A stretch of 32,749 nucleotides of DNA from Pelagibius sp. (GTDB lineage: Bacteria > Pseudomonadota > Alphaproteobacteria > Kiloniellales > Kiloniellaceae), in NCBI GenBank assembly GCA_028280305.1, contig JANQMC010000089.1:1-32749 (forward strand), written 5' to 3'. The number at the start of each line of letters is the position of its first letter. The first letter of the stretch is position 1. The position numbers and the translations under genes were made by a program. This document shows, piece by piece, positions 16,267-23,471 of this stretch. Below the pieces are notes generated by a model that saw nothing but the letters and a program-made list of their open reading frames with translations, had not been told where the DNA came from and made no database searches.

Positions 16267-16689
16267 GTGCGGTACTTTTTCTGGATCCTGACACTGCCGC
16301 TGGTGGCGGTCTTCATTATCTTTACCGTCGCCAACCGCGCGCCCGTGGTGATCGACTTCTGGCCTTTTGAACTCACCCAGTCGCTGCCGTTTTCCCTGGT
16401 TGTGCTGCTCAGCCTTTTGTTCGGTTTCATCGTCGGCGCCTTCCTGATGTGGCTGCGCTTCGGCGTCGCACGGGCAAGGGCCCGCCATGCCGAACAGCGC
16501 GCCGCGGTCCTGGAAAAGGAACTGCAGAACCTGAAGCGCAGCCGTGCCGCCGAGGGAACCGCCGCGGCGCGGGCCGCCGGGGCGGCGCTGACCCTTCAGT
16601 CTTCCGGTCAAAACCCGGGCCAGCCCCCCGGTCAGCCTGCCGCTGCCGATCAAGCCCCCCGACTGCCTGCCGCTTCCGGCGATCGGTGA
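16267..16689 (+). CDS. LapA-domain (DUF1049) membrane protein
   Basis: Small inner-membrane protein, 140 residues from GTG 16267. Two membrane helices: ILTLPLVAVFIIFTVANRAP and, after the loop VVIDFWPFELTQSLPF, SLVVLLSLLFGFIVGAFLMW. This two-helix hairpin with an (A)NRAPV-type loop is the LapA/DUF1049 signature. It continues with a basic coiled-coil-prone stretch (RARHAEQRAAVLEKELQNLK) and a Pro/Ala/Gln-rich tail. LapA/LapB in enterobacteria act in lipopolysaccharide assembly, but alphaproteobacterial homologues after ihfB are uncharacterised, so no symbol is given. The stop overlaps the next start (TGATG, 16687-16691). Confidence 0.88.
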   Translation: MRYFFWILTLPLVAVFIIFTVANRAPVVIDFWPFELTQSLPFSLVVLLSLLFGFIVGAFLMWLRFGVARARARHAEQRAAVLEKELQNLKRSRAAEGTAAARAAGAALTLQSSGQNPGQPPGQPAAADQAPRLPAASGDR

Positions 16690-17624
16690 TGCGCATCGTC
16701 TCCGCCGCAGAGGTGGAAACGGCCCTGGACTACCCCAGCCTGATCGAAAGACTGCGCCAGGCCTTTCGCCGCGACTTTCAGGTGCCGGTGCGCCATCACC
16801 ACGACGTCGAGGTCACCGGCGGCAAGACCGCGACCCTGCTGCTGATGCCGGCCTGGCAGGCCGACCGTCATATCGGCGTGAAGATGGTGACCATCTTTCC
16901 CGACAACGGTGAAAAAAGCCTGCCCGCCGTCATGGGAATCTATGTCCTGCTGGACGGCAAGACCGGCTCGCCGCTGGCCCTGATCGACGGCCCCACGCTG
17001 ACGGTCCGGCGCACCGCCGCCGCCTCCGCCCTTGCCTCCAGCTATCTCTCCAGACCCGACGCGGAACGGCTGCTGATGGTCGGCACCGGGGCCATGGCGC
17101 CGCAACTGATCATGGCCCATGCCGCCGCCCGGCCGATCTGCAACGTTCTGATCTGGGGCCGCGACTTCGACAAGGCGGACAGGCTTGCCAAGCGCCTGAA
17201 CCGGAAAGACTTTCGCGTCGAGGCGACGGACGACCTGGCGGCCGCTGCGGAGGGCGCCCATGTCATCTCCTGCGCGACGCTGAGCGATCAGCCTCTGATC
17301 TGGGGTGACTGGCTGCAACCCGGCCAGCATATCGATCTGGTCGGCGCGTTCCGCCCGGAGATGCGCGAAAGCGACGACAAGGCAATCGAGCGGGCGCGGG
17401 TCTTCGTCGATACCCGCGACGGCGCCCTCAGCGAAGCAGGCGACGTCCTGCAAGCCATCGACGCCGGCGTGCTGACGGCCGAAGACATCGCCGGCGACCT
17501 CTTCGAATTGACCCGCGGGGAGCGCAGCGGACGGCGTTTCTACGACCAGATCACGCTTTTCAAGTCGGTCGGCACCGCCATCGAAGACCTGGCCGCGGCG
17601 CAACTGGCCTTCGAACGCAGCTGA
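16689..17624 (+). CDS. Ornithine cyclodeaminase / mu-crystallin family protein
   Basis: NAD(P)-dependent enzyme, 311 residues from ATG 16689, which overlaps the lapA stop by one base. The family covers ornithine cyclodeaminase, alanine dehydrogenase (archaeal), and delta-1-pyrroline-2-carboxylate or ketimine reductases. Substrate-domain residues include HIGVKMVTIFPDN (Lys65) and VRRTAAASALASSYLSRPDA; the Rossmann nucleotide motif is LLMVGTGAMAPQL (128-140). The closing FDLT-type region is ELTRGERSGRRFYDQITLFK followed by SVGTAIEDLAAAQL. Which reaction it performs is not decidable by eye; since a sarcosine-oxidase-like enzyme follows, imino-acid or N-methyl-amino-acid catabolism is plausible. 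A long palindromic element follows the gene. Confidence 0.9.
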   Translation: MRIVSAAEVETALDYPSLIERLRQAFRRDFQVPVRHHHDVEVTGGKTATLLLMPAWQADRHIGVKMVTIFPDNGEKSLPAVMGIYVLLDGKTGSPLALIDGPTLTVRRTAAASALASSYLSRPDAERLLMVGTGAMAPQLIMAHAAARPICNVLIWGRDFDKADRLAKRLNRKDFRVEATDDLAAAAEGAHVISCATLSDQPLIWGDWLQPGQHIDLVGAFRPEMRESDDKAIERARVFVDTRDGALSEAGDVLQAIDAGVLTAEDIAGDLFELTRGERSGRRFYDQITLFKSVGTAIEDLAAAQLAFERS

Positions 17625-17640
17625 TTTTTCGGACGCCTTG

Positions 17641-17790
17641 TCTAGAGCGTTTTCGACTTACGTCGAAGCGGTTCCAGCCCGCTCCCCCTCCCGGCCACCC
17701 ATAGGATACTGGCCCAGAAAACTCGGGGGGTGGCCGGGAGGGGGAGCGGGCCGGTGCCGTCAAAACGTGAAAGACTCTAGATAGAGTCTT
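17641..17790. repeat. Nested palindromic intergenic element with 24-bp perfect inverted repeat
   Basis: The core is an exact 24-bp inverted repeat, 17677-17700 against 17728-17751, with a 27-nt loop; it contains the polypurine/polypyrimidine run CCGCTCCCCCTCCCGG. Outside it are interrupted complementary arms: TCTAGAG (17641-17647) with CTCTAGA (17775-17781), CGTTTT (17648-17653) with AAAACG (17762-17767), and GAC with GTC. The right end also forms a tight hairpin AAGACTCTA-GA-TAGAGTCTT (17771-17790). This looks like a mobile REP/MITE-like intergenic repeat of alphaproteobacteria, and may terminate the upstream transcript. Confidence 0.85.
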
Positions 17791-17889
17791 CAGGCGGCGC
17801 TGGCTTTCACGCGGAGACGGGGCTATTCAAATCCGCAAGTTGTGCGGCATCGACCAAGAGGGTTCTTGTTTCATGAAGGGTTTCGGCCG

Positions 17890-19008
17890 ATGAAGGTTCT
17901 GGTGGTCGGCGGCGGGGTCATCGGCCTTTCGACCGCCTGGGCGCTGGTGCGCCAGGGTCATGATCCCGTGGTCTTTGAACAGGGACCCCTGCCGCAGACC
18001 GGCGGTGCTTCCTACGACCAGCACCGCCTGATCCGCCTGCCCTATGCCGACCAGACCGGGTATTGCGCCATGGTGGTCGACGCTCTAAAGGCCTGGGACC
18101 GCTTGTGGGACGATCTGGGCGAGCGCCACTACGCGGAGATCGGCAGCCTCGCCCTTTCCACGGCGGAGGGCGACTGGGCGGATCTGTCGCGCCTGACCCT
18201 GGATCGCTTGGGTCTCGGCTATGAAACCCTGGACGCCAGACAGATCGAAGAGCGCTGCCCCTTCATGACCGTGCCGCAGGACGCCTGGGGCCTGGTCAAC
18301 CAGCGCGGCGGCCTGCTGTTCGCCGCGCGCATCGTCGAGGCGCTGGTGCGCTACCTTCAGCATCGCGGGGTCAGTCTGCGCAGCGAAAGCCGTATCGTCA
18401 GCGTCGACCCCGGCGCCGGCTGCCTGACCTTGGAGGACGGCAGCCGCGAGACTGCCGAGGCGATCGTGGTGACCGCCGGCGCCTGGACCGCAAAACTGTT
18501 TCCCGAACTGGCGCGCAAGGCTGTGCCCCATCGCCAGGTCATCGCCTACTTGGAGCCGCCGGAAAGCCAGGCCGAGGCCTGGGCGAGAGCCCCGGCCATG
18601 GTGCACCTGCTGAACGACGTCGATATCTATGCCGCGCCGCCGGTCGACGGAACCGAGCTGAAGTTCGGCGCGGGCGAACACCGCCGCCCCGGCGACCCCG
18701 ACAAGCTTGACCCGCTGGGCGAGAACGAGGCCGCGGAAGTCGCCGCCGCCTTCCGCCCCCTGCTGAGGGACTTCGACGACTACAAGATCCTGCGCGGCCA
18801 GGTTTGCCCTTATGCGATTTCGCCGGACGACCGTTTCGTAACCGAGCGCAACGGCGGTGTCACCGTGATCGGCGGCTGCAGCGGCCATATGTTCAAGTTC
18901 GGCGCCCTGATGGGGGAAGAACTGGCCAAAACCGCCACCGGCGAACGCGCCTACGCCGATTTCCGCAGCTGGGCCGAGGGGCGCCGGGAAAGCCTTACCG
19001 AAGACTAG
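17890..19008 (+). CDS. FAD-dependent amine oxidase, sarcosine oxidase/N-methyltryptophan oxidase-like
   Basis: DAO-superfamily flavoenzyme, 372 residues from ATG 17890, close to the about 390 of monomeric sarcosine oxidase. The dinucleotide-binding motif is VLVVGGGVIGLSTAWALVRQ, with Glu30 closing the ADP-binding fold. SYDQHRLIRLPYAD matches the post-motif region of MSOX/MTOX. Near the C-terminus GQVCPYAISPDDRFV places Cys306 where MSOX attaches FAD covalently, and GGCSGHMFKFGALMGEELA is the FAD-binding GFSGHGFKF equivalent. It would oxidise an N-methyl or secondary amino acid, producing hydrogen peroxide and an imine. The exact substrate is open. It is flanked by two palindromic elements. 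Confidence 0.9.
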   Translation: MKVLVVGGGVIGLSTAWALVRQGHDPVVFEQGPLPQTGGASYDQHRLIRLPYADQTGYCAMVVDALKAWDRLWDDLGERHYAEIGSLALSTAEGDWADLSRLTLDRLGLGYETLDARQIEERCPFMTVPQDAWGLVNQRGGLLFAARIVEALVRYLQHRGVSLRSESRIVSVDPGAGCLTLEDGSRETAEAIVVTAGAWTAKLFPELARKAVPHRQVIAYLEPPESQAEAWARAPAMVHLLNDVDIYAAPPVDGTELKFGAGEHRRPGDPDKLDPLGENEAAEVAAAFRPLLRDFDDYKILRGQVCPYAISPDDRFVTERNGGVTVIGGCSGHMFKFGALMGEELAKTATGERAYADFRSWAEGRRESLTED

Positions 19009-19069
19009 AGCGGGTCATGTTTAGACGGAAACACTGTGATGTTTGCGTCTAAACATGTGAATCCGCTCT
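19007..19069. repeat. Long imperfect palindrome overlapping the oxidase stop codon
   Basis: AGAGCGGGTCATGTTTAGACG (19007-19027) faces CGTCTAAACATGTG-AATCCGCTCT (ending 19069); the arms match except for a three-base gap and one mismatch, giving a hairpin of about 20 bp. An inner GAAACA/TGTTTG pairing extends it. There is no T-run. Its outer TAGAGCG motif is shared with the element at 17641 (TCTAGAGCG), suggesting a common repeat family. Confidence 0.8.
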
Positions 19070-19143
19070 GCACCCAAAAGATTGGGCGAATTCACCGCCG
19101 ACTGCCACTGGCAGCGTCGCCCCGGCTCTGCTAGGTAGTGCCC

Positions 19144-19878
19144 ATGACCAAAACCCTTGCACCGAAAGACCGAATCTTCGTCGGCCTGGACACGCCGGAC
19201 ATCGAACGCGCCGTGTCGATCGCCAAAAGCCTCGTTGGTGCCGTCGGCGGCATCAAGATCGGCAAGGAACTCTTCACCGCCCAGGGGCCGGACGGCGTGC
19301 GTCTGGTGGCCGGTGGCGCGCCGCTGTTCCTGGACCTGAAGTTCCATGACATCCCCAACACGGTCGCCGGCGCCGTGCGCGCCGCCGTGCACCTGCGCCC
19401 GGCCATTCTCAACGTCCACGCCTCCGGCGGGCGGGCAATGATGCAGGCGGCCGGACAGGCGGCGCGGGAGACCGCCGAGGACCTGGGGGTCGAACGCCCC
19501 AAGGTAATCGGCGTGACGGTGCTGACCAGCCTCGACGCCCAGGATTTGGAAGAGGTCGGCCAGCGCGGGCCCGCAGAAGATCAGGTCCTCCGCCTTGCCC
19601 GCCTGACCCAGGACAGCGGCCTGGACGGCGTCGTCTGCTCGCCGCGGGAGATCGCCGCCATCCGCAAGGCCTGCGGGCCGGACTTCCTGCTGGTGGTGCC
19701 GGGCATCCGCCCCTCCTGGTCGAGCAGCGACGATCAGAAGCGGGTGATGACCCCCGAAGAGGCCATTGCCGAGGGCGCCGACCATCTGGTCATCGGCCGG
19801 CCCATTGCCGCCGCCGACGACCCCTTGGCCGCGGCCCGGCGCATCACCGAAGACCTCAGCGGCACACTGGTGAACTAG
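19144..19878 (+). CDS. pyrF: Orotidine 5'-phosphate decarboxylase
   Basis: Last step of de novo UMP synthesis, cytoplasmic TIM-barrel dimer, 244 residues from ATG 19144 (GTG 19138 is in frame). The catalytic tetrad region is LFLDLKFHDIPNTV with Asp64, Lys66, Asp69. Other marks are RIFVGLDTPD at the N-terminus, VTVLTSLDAQDL, and the phosphate-binding VVPGIRPSW and HLVIGRPIAAADDP. The order of motifs shows a type 1 enzyme. The stop is only 4 nt before the next gene, which places the first of the unknown membrane proteins in the same transcript. Confidence 0.97.
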   Translation: MTKTLAPKDRIFVGLDTPDIERAVSIAKSLVGAVGGIKIGKELFTAQGPDGVRLVAGGAPLFLDLKFHDIPNTVAGAVRAAVHLRPAILNVHASGGRAMMQAAGQAARETAEDLGVERPKVIGVTVLTSLDAQDLEEVGQRGPAEDQVLRLARLTQDSGLDGVVCSPREIAAIRKACGPDFLLVVPGIRPSWSSSDDQKRVMTPEEAIAEGADHLVIGRPIAAADDPLAAARRITEDLSGTLVN

Positions 19879-19882
19879 GACC

Positions 19883-20854
19883 ATGGCACCGCAGAACCCC
19901 ACGCCCTCCGGCCCGCCCGGCGGTCCCCCCAGCAGCGCCGTCGCCGACCTGCCGGTCGCCGCGACGGCGGTCGCCAGCTTCGCCTCCGTCTTCGGCCAGT
20001 TGGGCCTCGTCGCGCAGGCCGCCAAGGGCGCCTTCTTCATGCTGATGGGCGCCTGGGCCATCTCCTTCATCCTGCCGACCGGCGGCGGTGCCGGCTTCTT
20101 TCTGTTTCTGATCAGCCTCGCCGCCAGCAGCCACTTCGGCGTCAACTGGTGCCGGGTCATGTTGCTGGGCCCCGCAGGACTTCCGGCCCGCAGCCTCAGC
20201 TGGGGACCGATCCAGTGGCGCTTTCTCGGCTATGGCATGCTGCTGTTCCTCATCATGATGCTGATGACAATCCCGCTCTCGGCGGTCGGCTCCGTGCTCG
20301 CCAGCATTCTCGGGCTGATGTCCTCACCCACCGACCTCGGGCCCGGCTTTTTCGTCGTCGGCCTGTTGATGTTCCTGGGCGCGCTCTACGTGCTGGCCCG
20401 GCTTGGATTTGTCTTTCCAGCCGTCGCGGTGGGCGAGGAATACGGCCTGGGCCTCTCCTGGCAGCATTCCGCCGGCCAGGGTTTGCGGCTGACGGCGGCC
20501 CTCTTCGCGGCCGGCCTGCCCATCGTTGTCGGCCAGCTCCTGCTCGCCGCTTTCCTCTTCCAGATGTTGCTGGGCGTCAGCATCGGCGAGCTGATGCCGG
20601 CGCCGGGTCAGGGCCTGCCTGGCGAAGTCGCGCCGGGCGCCGCCACACCGGGCAGCGCGGTCAGCCCGCGTGAAGCGCCGTCGATCCTCAGCGTCGTCTT
20701 CTTCAACGTCATCTCGACGGTGGCCAACTTCCTCTCCTTTGCGGTTCTCTTCTCCCTGCTCTGCCTTGCTTTTCGCACCTGCACCGGCTGGGTGCCGGCC
20801 AGCGGCGGCAACCTGCCGGCCGGACCGTTGGAAGACGAAAACAACGGACAGTAG
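19883..20854 (+). CDS. Multi-pass membrane protein, first of five paralogues (P0)
   Basis: Unrecognised inner-membrane protein, 323 residues, about six hydrophobic segments, with a Pro/Gly-rich soluble N-terminus and a loop near residue 240-260 rich in Pro, Gly and Ala. The key shared motif of the array is present: LGFVFPAVAVGEEYGLGLSW followed by QHSAGQGLRL. The C-terminal helix ends CLAFRTCTGWVP, identical to one other copy, but the usual acidic RFE end is replaced by a longer tail ending ENNGQ. The gene begins 4 nt after pyrF, with AGGA in the pyrF stop region as ribosome binding site. The W-(R/Q)-x-x-x-G layout recalls YciC/GPDPase-membrane-type proteins; a link to them is inference. Confidence 0.85.
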   Translation: MAPQNPTPSGPPGGPPSSAVADLPVAATAVASFASVFGQLGLVAQAAKGAFFMLMGAWAISFILPTGGGAGFFLFLISLAASSHFGVNWCRVMLLGPAGLPARSLSWGPIQWRFLGYGMLLFLIMMLMTIPLSAVGSVLASILGLMSSPTDLGPGFFVVGLLMFLGALYVLARLGFVFPAVAVGEEYGLGLSWQHSAGQGLRLTAALFAAGLPIVVGQLLLAAFLFQMLLGVSIGELMPAPGQGLPGEVAPGAATPGSAVSPREAPSILSVVFFNVISTVANFLSFAVLFSLLCLAFRTCTGWVPASGGNLPAGPLEDENNGQ

Positions 20855-20986
20855 ACACTTCCTCGGGCCCTTTCTCTTGGTCGAATAGTCGCTCCCCTGA
20901 TATCGTCATGGTTGGATTCGGCGGCGGGTGATGTGCTTCCGCCGCAACACTGCCTTGGGCCGGGCAAACAAAGGGGGGGGACGGAG

Positions 20987-21892
20987 ATGACCATCGAGAA
21001 CACGGGCGCCGAGACCATGCCGGCGCCGTCGGTACCGCTGACATTCGGCACCACTTTCAGTGCCGCCTTCTCATTGGTCTTCACGCAGTTCTGGATGGTC
21101 GCCAAGGCCGCAATGCTGCCCCTCCTGATGAGCTTCGTTCTGTCCGCCTTGACGTATTATGTGCTAGCCGTTCTTCCGGACGTCAGCATTGGCGTTGAGA
21201 TTCTCGGTTTCCTCCCTCTCGCGATCTTCGGCATCGCCTGCAACCGGCTGATGTTGATAGGACGGCAGGCTGGCGCCGTACCGCGCCCTCTGCTGGGCAG
21301 ACGGACTTTGATCTACTTCGGCTACATCTTGCTCTTCGCTGTGGCCCTCGCGCTGCCCGGCTTCACCATTGCCATCGTGATCCTGGGCGGCAGCGCCCTT
21401 TCGATGAGCACGGGTTTCGAAACCCGAGCAGCAACGATGCTCTCCCATTTCGGAATCTTGGTGCCGCTGCTTTTTTTCTTCTATTTGATTTACATGTACT
21501 TCGTCACCCGCTTCAGCCTCGTGTTCCCCGCCGTCGCCACCGATCAGAAGCTCGGGCTTGGCGGCGCCTGGCGGATAACGCGCGGCAGTGGCCTGAAACT
21601 TTATCTGGTTCTGGTCGTCATCACGGTCCTGAGCCTCGTCACCGTGATCATCATTACCCTGATTATGAACAGCCTTACAGCGGTCTTCTTCGGGGGATTT
21701 TCCGCTCTCCCAAGCAATCCCGCCGAAGTGACCTGGGTCACCATCGTATTGACTTCTGCACCAAGCGCCGTGATCGGCCTGCTCTCAGAATATCTCGGCC
21801 TCGCTTTGATCATCGCAGCGATTACTTCGGCCTACGCCCAACTCAGCGGTTGGGGCGGTCCGCGCGAAGAAGTGCTACAACGCTTTGAATGA
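20987..21892 (+). CDS. Multi-pass membrane protein, second paralogue (P1)
   Basis: 301 residues, about six hydrophobic segments. The shared motif reads RFSLVFPAVATDQKLGLGGA and continues WRITRGSGLKLYL. It ends in GWGGPREEVLQRFE, showing the array's typical C-terminus GW-x(n)-RFE. ATG 20987 follows an eight-base G-run (20973-20980) that serves as ribosome binding site. A 132-nt gap separates it from P0, so it may have its own promoter. Its codons look less GC-rich than those of P0 and P2 (many T-rich Phe and Leu codons around 21470). The end overlaps the next gene by ATGA. Function unknown. Confidence 0.85.
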   Translation: MTIENTGAETMPAPSVPLTFGTTFSAAFSLVFTQFWMVAKAAMLPLLMSFVLSALTYYVLAVLPDVSIGVEILGFLPLAIFGIACNRLMLIGRQAGAVPRPLLGRRTLIYFGYILLFAVALALPGFTIAIVILGGSALSMSTGFETRAATMLSHFGILVPLLFFFYLIYMYFVTRFSLVFPAVATDQKLGLGGAWRITRGSGLKLYLVLVVITVLSLVTVIIITLIMNSLTAVFFGGFSALPSNPAEVTWVTIVLTSAPSAVIGLLSEYLGLALIIAAITSAYAQLSGWGGPREEVLQRFE

Positions 21893-22656
21893 TCGATAAC
21901 GAACCCCCGCGCGAGGCCATCGCGCCCCTGCAGGTCTGGCCGACCATCACCGAAGCCTATGCAAGGCTGTTCGGCAACATTCCAACGCTACTGAAACTCG
22001 CCGCCATTCCCATGGCCCTGTCGATGTGGATCGACATCATGACCGGGCCCATGGAGGGACCCTTTGCCCGGGTGGTGAGGGCCTTCTTGCTGGAACTGCC
22101 CTGGGTGCTGCTGGGGGTCGCCTGGCTGCGCCAGGTCCTGCAGGTGGACGAAGCCAGCAAGCTGCGCTTTTTCCCGGTGCTGCAGCGGCGCCATCTGCAA
22201 TTCCTGCTCTATTCGCTGCTGCTGTCCTGCATCGACCTGCCTTTGCTGTTCTACCCGGTCGACGGCGCGGCGGCGGAGGAGCCGATCCTCCAGGCGGCCT
22301 TCTGGGGGCTCTATCTCCTGACGGTCTATTTGGAGATGCGTTTTGCCTTCGTCTACGTGACCACCGCCGTGGACGAGAACTACAGCCTCGGCCTCGCCTG
22401 GCGCCACAGCCGCGGCCCCGCCCTGCGGCTGTTTCTGGTGATCTGCCTGGCGGTGCTGCTGCCCTGGCGGGCTTTCGTCTTCCTGCTGGAGGGGGTGGCC
22501 GAAAGCGACGACGTCGCGATCTTCGCCTGGGTCTTCTGGCATGCCGGCCTCTGGCTGCTGCAGGCCGCCTATCTGACCATCCTCGCCATCGCCTTTCGCA
22601 CCTGCACCGGCTGGGTGCCGCCGCCTGACGCAAAACTGCTCAAGCGCTTCGAATGA
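21889..22656 (+). CDS. Multi-pass membrane protein, third paralogue (P2)
   Basis: 255 residues, the shortest copy, about six hydrophobic segments. Its N-terminus LQVWPTITEAYARLFGN aligns with LPVWQTVKAGYGETTRN of the last copy. The shared motif is RFAFVYVTTAVDENYSLGLA followed by WRHSRGPALRLFL. The C-terminus reads IAFRTCTGWVPP and ends LLKRFE. A 27-nt stretch here (22594-22620) is identical to one in P0 (20771-20797). Both ends overlap neighbours as ATGA, so translation is coupled with P1 and P3. Function unknown. Confidence 0.85.
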   Translation: MIDNEPPREAIAPLQVWPTITEAYARLFGNIPTLLKLAAIPMALSMWIDIMTGPMEGPFARVVRAFLLELPWVLLGVAWLRQVLQVDEASKLRFFPVLQRRHLQFLLYSLLLSCIDLPLLFYPVDGAAAEEPILQAAFWGLYLLTVYLEMRFAFVYVTTAVDENYSLGLAWRHSRGPALRLFLVICLAVLLPWRAFVFLLEGVAESDDVAIFAWVFWHAGLWLLQAAYLTILAIAFRTCTGWVPPPDAKLLKRFE

Positions 22657-23471
22657 CGGCGTCGGCGCAACGAGAAGAATGGGCGAGACCCAGGCTGCCG
22701 GTCTGGCAGAGCGTGAAAGCCGGCTATGGCACGTCGTGGAAAAATCTTGGCGCTTTGGGGCGGGCGGCCGCCCTGCCTCTCGTAATCTCCATTCTCCTGG
22801 AAGGCTTGATTCCCGAAGATTCCGGAAGCGCTCTGGGCATGCTTCGCATCGTCCTTTCATTCGTCCTCGCCGCACTTTTCCAGATCGTTTGGCTGCGCTT
22901 CCTGCTTTTGCGTTCACCCGAAACCAGACCCGGATTCTTGAATCTCCCGGGAAGTGGGTTCCTGCCCTTTCTCGGCTATTCCCTGCTGCTGTTGATTCCC
23001 TACATACCCGCACTGTTTTTCCAGTACGCCGCAACGAACTACGACGGACCAACGCCCGTAATCACGATTGCGCTGATCATCGTCTTGTACATCTTTGCGC
23101 TCTATATCGGCGTACGTTTCGGCTTTGCCTTTCTATGGATTGCCATTAATGCGCCACAACGCCTCAGGGCCTCCTGGCGCGCCACGCGAAAGAACGGGCT
23201 GCGGATCGTCATCGCATTCGGCGCCGTTGCAGTCCCGCTTTTTGCTCTGTTCTTCGCGGGCGGAGTTCTTGCATCGATGGTTTCCACAGATATCGCTTTG
23301 CAGCTCGAAACAGGCGTTTATGAAACCTGGCTTTTCTGGATCATGGTGGTATTCGGAAATGCTGCGTTTTATCTCTATTACGCTCTCGCCTGCACGGTCA
23401 TGGTCCAAGCTTTCACCATCCTGACCGGATGGAACACCAGCCAGCGGGAGATCCTGGAACGCTTCGAATGA
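22653..23471 (+). CDS. Multi-pass membrane protein, fourth paralogue (P3)
   Basis: 272 residues, about six hydrophobic segments, coupled to both neighbours by ATGA. It shares with the fifth copy the opening LPVWQSVKAGYG, the cytoplasmic-looking LLLRSPETRP, and the end QREILERFE. The array motif is RFGFAFLWIAINAPQRLRAS followed by WRATRKNGLRIVI. The DNA is less GC-rich than in P2. Similarity to P4 is the strongest within the array, so these two are the youngest duplicates. Function unknown. Confidence 0.85.
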   Translation: MTASAQREEWARPRLPVWQSVKAGYGTSWKNLGALGRAAALPLVISILLEGLIPEDSGSALGMLRIVLSFVLAALFQIVWLRFLLLRSPETRPGFLNLPGSGFLPFLGYSLLLLIPYIPALFFQYAATNYDGPTPVITIALIIVLYIFALYIGVRFGFAFLWIAINAPQRLRASWRATRKNGLRIVIAFGAVAVPLFALFFAGGVLASMVSTDIALQLETGVYETWLFWIMVVFGNAAFYLYYALACTVMVQAFTILTGWNTSQREILERFE

